A stretch of DNA of 64,000 nt from Knoxdaviesia capensis (lineage: Eukaryota > Ascomycota > Sordariomycetes > Microascales > Gondwanamycetaceae): the NCBI GenBank assembly GCA_001510575.1, contig LNGK01000006.1, forward strand, positions 925,565 to 989,564, written 5' to 3'. A program made the translations under genes and the position numbers. A model generated the notes under the pieces. It ran no database searches and had not been told where the DNA came from. It saw only the letters and a program-made list of their open reading frames with translations. Positions 57,132 through 64,000 of the stretch are shown piece after piece (position 1 is the stretch's first letter; every line of letters starts with the position of its first letter).

Positions 57132-57655
57132 CTACGAGCTCGAGGCCTTGGGTATGCTGGCGAACGTGGTGCCGCCCTCCATCTTCTTAGCCGAGGCTTG
57201 GGCAAACAACGAACGCGGCTTGGCCCTGGGGGAGGGGGGGAGGGAGAGAGAACTAGAGTGTTAGAGATGCCTAGGAGAGGTTTTGGCGGGATCAAGAGAG
57301 TAGAGAGTGTGCTTACTTTCCCACCTGCTTGTTGCGCAGGGCACTGAGCTTTGCCGAGCACGGGCTCATGATGTTGTCTGACGGCGAGACGTACTGCTTC
57401 GACCTGGAGGAGGAGATAAGAGAGGAGGGTGGGTTAGATGGCGGGGGTGTCTCTCTCGGCGAAGGACACCGGGGACGGTGGGTTGGTGATGTTGCGTGTA
57501 GAGGTATATACATACTCGCCCGACTGGATCTTGTTCTGCAGCACCTGGCGGTGGTACTCCATGCTCTTGATGTCGGCCTTGCCGGCGGCGGCGGCGGCGT
57601 CGAGGCCGGAGCCGATGGTGGCGTTGGCGTCCTTGACGGAGAGGATTCCGGACAT
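57132..57655 (-). CDS. SPO12: Spo12-family mitotic-exit regulator
   Basis: Small Spo12-like protein. In yeast Spo12 acts in the FEAR network to release Cdc14 at anaphase. Exons are 57655-57516, 57403-57317 and 57225-57132 (106 residues), all joined in phase 2. ATG 57655 starts MSGILSVKDANATIGSGLDA. The diagnostic Spo12 motif is YVSPSDNIMSPCSAKLSALRNK, spanning the middle exon; the two SP sites are the expected Cdk sites. The tail KAKPRSLFAQASAKKM is basic. The protein is short, but the motif order and clean splice sites make it convincing. Confidence 0.85.
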
Positions 57656-58979
57656 TGTGGAGTTTGGATTTGGTGTGGTTGGGAGGGCTGACAGGGCTGA
57701 GAGGGTCGAGATGTTCGAGGAGAGGCGGATGAGAGCTGGAGGAGTGAATGGTTGCGTGAGGGTTGGATGTTGAAGCTGCGGTGGGGATTGTGAGAGTGGG
57801 TGTGTTAGAGATGTTGGTATCACAAGATGTCTTCCAGAGAGTTGAACAGGTGAGAGAGCAGGTAAACAGAAGATCAAGAATGAAGAAAACAAGAGGCGGA
57901 CGTGATCAGAACCTAGATGGGGAGGACAACGCACCGGTTATAAACGATTTTGCGGGATCAGGGCGGTCGAAGCAGGGAGGCTGAGAGAAGCTGAGACGGC
58001 GAAACAACTGGACGGCGAAACAGGAGAATTCTTTCTTTCTTCAAGTTGGACGGGAAACGAGAATGATAGGATCAAACGAGAGGAAGAAGCAAGGGCAGTG
58101 TTCGTTTGTGCTTTGATCGGGTTGGTTGGGTGGATGTTCAGGGAGGAGGAAGAGAAGAGACGACGAAAGACGAAAGACGAAAGACGAGAAAGTAAAGAAG
58201 AAAAATCGGGTTGGCTGGGCAACACGTCTTGCCACGCCAGTTTCGGGCATTGGCGCATGCGGCTGAGTCAGCATTTGCAGGTGGGTGTGTTCTGGCGTTT
58301 CAGTGCCCAGGCCACTGAAGCGGGACAGCCCACAGGGGGTGTGCTGGGTCAGAGCGTCCCTCCAGGCCCGGGGAATTTGCAGGGGGATCTTGGAATGTTT
58401 TTTTTAATTCGTTTTTATTTATTTGGCTGTTTTCTTCGTCACGGCTGCCGTCATGTTCCTGGTGATCTTCCTTCCGTTCGTTTTCTTCGACCAATTCGCG
58501 AGTCACGAGTCACGAGTCACGAGGCAACACAGCTGACTTCTCCAAGTTCCAATGCTGATCTCGAGATAATGTCAACTTGCTCTCTACCCGTCAATTTCAA
58601 ACAATGTCGCCGCTGCTCTGCAGCCCAACCCAAAAACACACAACATGGCCCGCCCTCCTGCATATGGCAGACATTGCGAGATCACTGGGCCGCACAACAC
58701 CAGCTGCATGTGCGTCTACGGCGTAATCTCTCAGGGTTTGGTTCCAGGGTTTGGTTCGCCCTTGGACTCCTACAGAACGAACATGCACGTTCGTTGAGAC
58801 AAGACGGAAGCGAGGCGGACGACGAGGCAACGACGTCCCTTGCATCATGATATGATTCGGTTGGGGACCTGGGTTAGACCCTAAAACACCAGACAACGAC
58901 CGCAGAAGTCAAATGCGACTGATCCCTTGGCCACATCGCGAGAGTACACAAACAACGCCCTGAAGACTCGGAGACCGCT
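57656..58979. other. Promoter region of the SPO12-like gene, no gene seen
   Basis: 1.3 kb between two minus-strand genes. Contains a GA-rich tract (58140-58205), AGTCACG repeated three times (58501-58521) and mixed sequence. A plus-strand open frame (58098-58850) begins with GTG, has no family resemblance and is not called. Confidence 0.5.
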
Positions 58980-60573
58980 TCAGATCTTCGCCTTCGCCGT
59001 AATCCTGCTGCCCGGCTGCAACGACTCCAGCCCGCGCGCCTTGAGCAGCTCGGCCGTCTTCGCCCGCTGCCGCTGCACCAGCTCGGCCACCGCCGGCCCG
59101 CGCTTGCTCTCGTGCCGGCCCATCTGCTGCAAGTGCACCTCGTCCGGCCCGTCGGCGATGCGCAGCGTGCGCACCATCGCCCACGAGTACGCCAGCGGCG
59201 TGTCCTGGCTGACGCCGGCCGCGCCGAACGCCTGCACGGCGCGGTCGATCACCGTGAGCGCCGTCGTCGGGACCAGCACCTTGGCCTCGGCGATCTCGCG
59301 CAGCGCCTTCTTCGCGCCGAGCCGGTCGATCTTCGCCGCCGCGTTGAGCACCACGAGGCGGGCCGCGTCGATCTCCAGGCGCGAGCGCGCCACCCACTCG
59401 AGCACCACGCCGTGCTCGCGGAGCTGCTTGCCGAACGGCGTCTTGGTGGGGTCGTTGATGCGCATCAGCATCCAGTCGAGCGCTTGTTCGGCCTGTTTTG
59501 AGGGGGTGTTGGATGGGTTTAAAACCCGTAGTCAGTGGTCCGGACATGTATGTGTAACGGGAAAATGGCGCCACCTACCGCTCCAATGCTCCGCATCGCG
59601 TGGTGGATGCGCCCCGGCCCCAGCCGGCCCTGGATAATCTCAAACCCGCGGCCCTCGCCCAACACCATATTGCCCACCGGCACCCGCACATCGCGGAACG
59701 TGAGATGGCCGTGGCCGTGCGGCGCGTCGTCGTACCCGTACACGGTCATCATGCGGTTGATCGTGATGCCCGGAGTGTCGGCGGGGACCAGCACCACGCT
59801 CTGCTGGCGATACGGATCGGTGTGGCCGGCGTCGGTCTTGCCCATGACGATATACACCGCGCACCGCGGATCGCCCGCCCCGCTCGACCACCACTTGTCG
59901 CCGTTGAGCACGTAGTGGTCGGGCCCGTCGCGGCGGATGCTCAGCTGGATGTTGGTCGCGTCGGACGACGCCACCGCCGGCTCGGTCATCAGGAACGCCG
60001 ACCGGATGGTCCCCGCCAGCAGCGGCTGCAGCCAGCGCGCCTTCTGCGCCGCGCTGCCGTACTTGGCCAGCACCTCCATGTTGCCCGTGTCGGGCGCGGC
60101 GCAGTTGACGGCCTCGGACGCCACGCGCGACCGGCCCAGCCACTCGGCCATCAGCCCGTACTCCAGGTTCGTGAACCCGGGCGACTCGGCGTAGAAGCCC
60201 GCCGGCAGGAACATGTTCCAGAGGCCCAGGGCCTGGGCTTTGACTTTCAGCTCGTCGACGATCGCCGCGTGCTGCTCCCACCGCGCGTCGCCGGTGCCGA
60301 TCTGTGCTTCAACCAGCGGGTCGGCGCTGCATATCGGAGCTGGGTATCAGTAGGGGACGGAGGAAGATGGGCGAGACCCGGGGGGGGGCGGCTTTAACGT
60401 ACGGGATGCATTCTTCCTGCACGAACTTGGCGACGATATCGAGCGTCTTCTTCGCCCGCTCGCTGACCTTGTCTCTGACCTGTACGTAACGGTTAGCCTT
60501 GGCCTGCAAACTCCCGTGCCGCTGCAAGCTGTCAGATTCGTGGACGTACAAGCTCGGGGATCCGCTCCGACAT
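58980..60573 (-). CDS. Acyl-CoA dehydrogenase, ACAD10/11-like
   Basis: FAD enzyme that introduces the alpha-beta double bond in acyl-CoA, in mitochondria or peroxisomes. Exons are 60573-60550, 60479-60403, 60326-59579 and 59492-58980 (453 residues). The first exon is only eight codons (MSERIPEL). The N-terminal helices ([21 protein letters not shown]) precede GLWNMFLP and [10 protein letters not shown]. The FAD/substrate core is [32 protein letters not shown] and [18 protein letters not shown] sequence at the third junction ([15 protein letters not shown]). The C-terminal helical domain has [19 protein letters not shown] and [19 protein letters not shown], where the family's flavin-contacting and catalytic-region residues lie. 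There is no obvious targeting peptide and the C-terminal AKI is not a clear PTS1. Confidence 0.92.
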
Positions 60574-61137
60574 GATGGCGGCGGCGGCGGCAGCTGCGGT
60601 TGTTTGTACGTATATAATCGATGTGGTGATAATCCTCGGTGAGTTTGAGTTGCTGCGTGCTCAGTAAGACACAGAAATGGACAGGATACCACAAAAGAGA
60701 GAAGTAATGACGTTGTATCGATTGGCGAGAGAAACAGAAATGAACTACAACAGACAAGCTTCAGTTCCCCAGATAAATAAAAGCTACCCCCAAAATCCGG
60801 CAATGGCCGGCCTTTACCCCAGATCAGGCGATCCACGCCTTTCATGTGCAGGGCAGTAACCGAGCCGAGGTTCGCTGTTACAGCGATTAAAACCCACCAA
60901 TTACAGCGGCCTCACCCACTGAAACACCGAGACCAGAGTGCCCAAACAAAAATATGAATTTCCATTCCTAAGCGTATTGCCTGCGTAACCCGAAGTAACC
61001 CTAGTAGACTCTAACTCCAGCCCTAGTCGTCCATTGATCTCCGACGACAGAGATGTATGAACCGTTTCAATGCTTTTGTATTTGCTTGTACCATGACATT
61101 CCATTCATTACCGTACGTCTGTGTTATGTGCTATACC
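60574..61137. other. Intergenic region, no gene seen
   Basis: About 560 bp between the start of the acyl-CoA dehydrogenase gene and the end of LSG1. GTAACCCTAGTAG near 60992. No supportable feature. Confidence 0.6.
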
Positions 61138-63274
61138 CTAGTAGTCGTCATCCTCCTGCTTCCGCGCCCGCATCTTCAGCTTCCCGCCGGGCGGGTTGCC
61201 CTTGAAATGCTTCTTCGACGACAGCAGCTGCGCGTCCTTAGGGTCGAGCCCACTGTCCATTGCGGCGATCGTGCGCGCTTTACGCCCCGTCAGCTGTTTC
61301 GCGGCGAGCTCGCGCCCTTGCTCGGAGTACGGGAAGCTGAACGGCTTGGTCACGTGCCCGGCGTTGCGGTCGTATGCCTTGAAGAAGCCGCGGTCGATGC
61401 CGGCGGACTTGGCGCTGACGGTGCCACTGCCGACGGGCAGCGGGACGACGTCGTCGGCTTCGGCGCCTGCCGCTGTCGAGGACCCGGCTACCGCGGTCTG
61501 GCCGGACATCGAGAGCGCGTCCATCGACTGCTCGAACGCGGCGCGGCGCCGCTCGGGCAGGTGCAGCTGGTCGTACAGCTCGCGGTTGAAGTCCACGGCG
61601 TCGATGTCACCGGGCGGTGGCTGGCAGAACAGCAGCTTGCCGCTGACGTAGTCCTTGAGGATGGTGCGGGCGGCGCGCGACTCGTCGGGCTGGCCGAGGC
61701 CCTGGGTCTGGAACCCGCGCGCCTTGGCGTACGCCGCGAGGAACTCCGACGCCGTGGGGATGCCGGTGCCGCCCTCCTCCAGCGGCCGCGTGCGGATCTT
61801 GATGCCGTAGATCGCCTCGAGGAACGGCTTGGGTATTCTCTGCGTGATCAGCGTCGCCGGGCCGGTGTACTCGCGCAGCTGGTCGATCGGGAGCACGCCG
61901 TTGCACACCAGGTCGGCGCGCGTCGACGCAAAGTTCGGGAACACCAGGCCGGGGCAATCGCACAGCACCACGCGGTCGCTCAGGTGGATAGTCTGGAAGT
62001 GTTTTGTTTTGCCCGGAGTGGAAGACACGGACACCTTCTTGGCTCCAATAAGCGCGTTGATGGTTGACGACTTTCCGACGTTGGGGTAGCCTACCAATCC
62101 AATCTGCAGTTTCTTGTCGGAATCTGGTGCAAATGCAGTGTTAGTGGGGCCCCCGGTAAGAAAGAAAAAAGAAAAAAACCTGGCAAGATCGTCTACTCAC
62201 TGATATCTTCCCGGCCGGCTTGCTTGAAAATCACATCTTCGAGCTCCTCCACGGTGAGAATCCGGATGGCTTCATCCTCCTCATTGACATCTTCTTCGCC
62301 AGACTCCTCCTCGTTCTCGCTGGCCTCGGCCGGCTGCTCCTTGCCGTTTGTTGTTGTGTGTTCGCCCTCCTCCTCGGAATCCCCCTCAGAGTCATCCCGA
62401 GCCTCATTTTGCTCCCGGGCCAGTTGCGCCGAGAAGAACTTGTAGGAGATGCCAGCCGTCTTGAGGTACTTGGCCCACGCCGTTCTCTGCGTCACCGTCA
62501 TCATATCGGCCTTGTTGATGAGCAGCAGGTTCTTCTTCTTGGCATCGACATCGGTGACGTACTTCTCCAGGTCCTCCGACCGGAACAACAGCGGGTTCCG
62601 CGCATCGACAATCTGCACGACAATGTCCGACCGCTCGATCACGCGCCACAGCTGGCGCCACACCTCGATGTTGCGCTCGAACGGCGTCATCAGCAGGTCG
62701 TGGTTCTCCTGCAGCTCGGCCAGCCCGCGCCGCCACTCCAGGAAGTTCTCCTTCTCGAGCCGGTCGAGCTCCTCGCGCGTGGTCGACGAGTCCCAGTGTG
62801 GCCGGCGCGGCACCGTCAGCCGTGCTTTGTGCTCCTTGTGCTTGCCGAGCACCACCCGCTCTTCCGCCGACGACAGCAGGAACGGGTTCTTCTGGCCGGT
62901 GTGGATGATCTTGACGTTGTTCAGCTTCTCGGCGGTGAAGTCGGTGGCCGCCAGCTCGGCGGTCGAGAGGAATTCGTCGAGCGCGCCCTGCTCGGTGACG
63001 GAGCGCATCTTCACCCACGACGCTTCTTCGCGGTCGTTGACAAGGTACTATATGCAGGTGTGAACAGGGGTGGGATGTCAGTACAAGTTGTTCACCAGCC
63101 AGGCATAGATACCACATGGCACTCAATCTCCGAACGTACCTGTTCACCCGTGGCATTGTTGATGCGAGTAACGGCGGAAGTCTTTCTGCGGTCGGTTCCT
63201 CTGCTGTGGTCGAAGCGATCCTTCATCAGGGAATTGCCCAGCCCAACCTTGGACTTGCTCTTTGGCTGAACCAT
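61138..63274 (-). CDS. LSG1: Large-subunit GTPase Lsg1
   Basis: Cytoplasmic GTPase that triggers release of Nmd3 from the pre-60S subunit. Exons are 63274-63140, 63047-62201 and 62123-61138 (655 residues; yeast 640). It is a circularly permuted GTPase: G4 NKADM (about residue 215) comes before G1 GYPNVGKSS (about residue 340) and G3 DCPGL. Other family marks are MVQPKSKSKVGLGNSLMKDRF at the start, VPRRPHWDSSTTREELDRLE, FLEWRRGLAELQE, TPFERNIEVWRQLWRVIERSD and VDARNPLLFRSEDLE. An acidic insert (about residues 265-310) separates G4 from G1. The tail HFKGNPPGGKLKMRARK is basic. It is divergent from LTV1, another ribosome-assembly gene. Confidence 0.95.
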
Positions 63275-63802
63275 GTTGAGCGGTACTGTGGGAAATGGCG
63301 TCTTCGATAAGGGATGCTGGGCGATTTGAAGAAAAGTTGGAGATTCCGAAGACGTATAATGTAATGCTCTGAAAGTCTTGGACGATGATGGTTTCTGTGA
63401 TATTTGACTGAAGAAAAAGTCGGTGCGAAAAACGAATCACCATCACTCACGGATGATAAATCGAGATAGAGGGAGGGGCAGTTGAGTGTGAAATACTGTG
63501 CGAGGGTAAGTGTGCACTGTCTCAAGGACGTAGTCTAGTATGGACAGCACAGTGCGTCCTCCTCAGTGATGTCAAAATGCTTATCGATAAGCCTTTTTAT
63601 TTGTGCCCCTCTAAAACTTTTTACTTTATTTTTTCGAGGCGCGTGTGGGTTCGGAATTCTCTGCATATCTCCCCACAATCTCAGATTTCAACTTACTCGG
63701 ACTTTGTTGCTGGACAGCTGCTGCATGAGCCAAACACACACATACACTTCACTGCCTTTTTGCTTTCCTTACCGAGTTGAACCGTGAAACCAGACGCCCA
63801 AC
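63275..63802. promoter_or_regulatory. Shared divergent promoter of LSG1 and LTV1
   Basis: 528 bp between the two ATGs, which point away from each other. No clear TATA or PAC element; there is an AT-rich block near 63585-63640. Shared regulation of the two ribosome-assembly genes is an inference from layout. Confidence 0.5.
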
Positions 63803-64000
63803 ATGGCTCGTGGCAAGTGGATGTGAGTACTGACCGTTCAACACTGACCATGACTCGACTTTGATGCCTAACAGCCATATCTCCACTCTCTAGTAACAAG
63901 AAGAACGCGACGCACTTCACGCTCGTGCACCGACCGCAAAATGACCCGCTGATCCACGATGAGACGGCGCCGCAGATGGTGCTGAAGCCGTCGACACAAG
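63803..64000 (+). CDS. LTV1: Ltv1, 40S ribosome assembly factor, 5' part
   Basis: Ltv1 binds the head of pre-40S particles and assists their maturation and export. Only the start is in the window. Exon 1 is 63803-63822 (20 nt, MARGKW plus two bases), exon 2 starts at 63894 and runs off the right edge. The join gives MARGKWINKKNATHFTLVHR then PQNDPLIHDETAPQMVLKPS, which is the conserved Ltv1 N-terminus almost word for word. ATG 63803 is preceded by CCCAAC, a normal fungal context. Confidence 0.9.

Noticed and set aside
58098..58850. 250-codon plus-strand open frame
   Set aside because: Starts with GTG, a charged repeat-driven N-terminus and no family resemblance; upstream of the SPO12-like gene.
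59600..60397. 265-codon plus-strand open frame across the acyl-CoA dehydrogenase gene
   Set aside because: His/Arg/Val-rich shadow of a GC-rich gene on the other strand.
1..64000. CRISPR array, operons, prophage or biosynthetic cluster
   Set aside because: Intron-rich eukaryotic housekeeping genes on both strands; no spaced direct repeats and no backbone synthase.

Overview
The window is nuclear DNA of a filamentous ascomycete (Pezizomycotina). Evidence for this: short spliceosomal introns (about 50-150 nt, GT...AG, CTAAC/CTGAC branch sites), GC-rich third codon positions, one gene per transcript on alternating strands, a urease accessory gene, a Cut12-type spindle-pole protein, and a Ty1/copia element destroyed by C-to-T changes at CpA on both strands, the mark of repeat-induced point mutation (RIP). 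I cannot name the genus.

Layout. 1-814: 3' end of HUS1 (+). 1786-8085: SEC16 (-). 9312-10136: NOP16 (+). 10926-12001: four-pass MARVEL protein (-). 12002-14926: no gene seen. 14927-16867: 14-TM MFS transporter, probably vacuolar (-). 17132-17838: a weak two-exon hypothetical gene (-). 18209-23796: RIP-degraded copia retrotransposon read from the minus strand, with 189-bp LTRs and a 5-bp target duplication. 24167-25733: RIT1 (+). 26004-26887: HAD-family phosphatase (-). 29515-30833: SIS1-type Hsp40 (-). 33486-36187: SLY1 (+). 36915-40209: UBA/UIM protein that looks like a dead USP (-). 41926-42857: CDC34-type E2 (-). 44412-49751: GCN2 (-). 50703-52918: CUT12-like (+). 53560-54556: UREF (+). 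55050-56548: RBG1/DRG1 (+). 57132-57655: SPO12-like (-). 58980-60573: acyl-CoA dehydrogenase (-). 61138-63274: LSG1 (-). 63803-64000: start of LTV1 (+).

How the genes relate. This is a housekeeping region, not a gene cluster. Themes recur by function: early secretion (SEC16, SLY1), ribosome assembly and translation (NOP16, LSG1, LTV1, RBG1, GCN2, RIT1), ubiquitin (CDC34, the UBA/UIM protein) and cell cycle or checkpoint (HUS1, CUT12, SPO12). LSG1 and LTV1 are divergent and share about 530 bp of promoter. SIS1-like and SLY1 are divergent across 2.65 kb that contains a perfect four-unit heat-shock element.

The points most worth a second look are the retrotransposon (primer site matching the anticodon arm of elongator tRNA-Met; RIP sparing most of the LTR sequence), the possible UBA-UIM-pseudo-USP protein, the heat-shock element, a 15-nt microexon in RBG1, and a pair of overlapping hairpins downstream of CUT12. 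All exon joins were deduced by eye from splice sites and reading phase; none is confirmed by transcript data.
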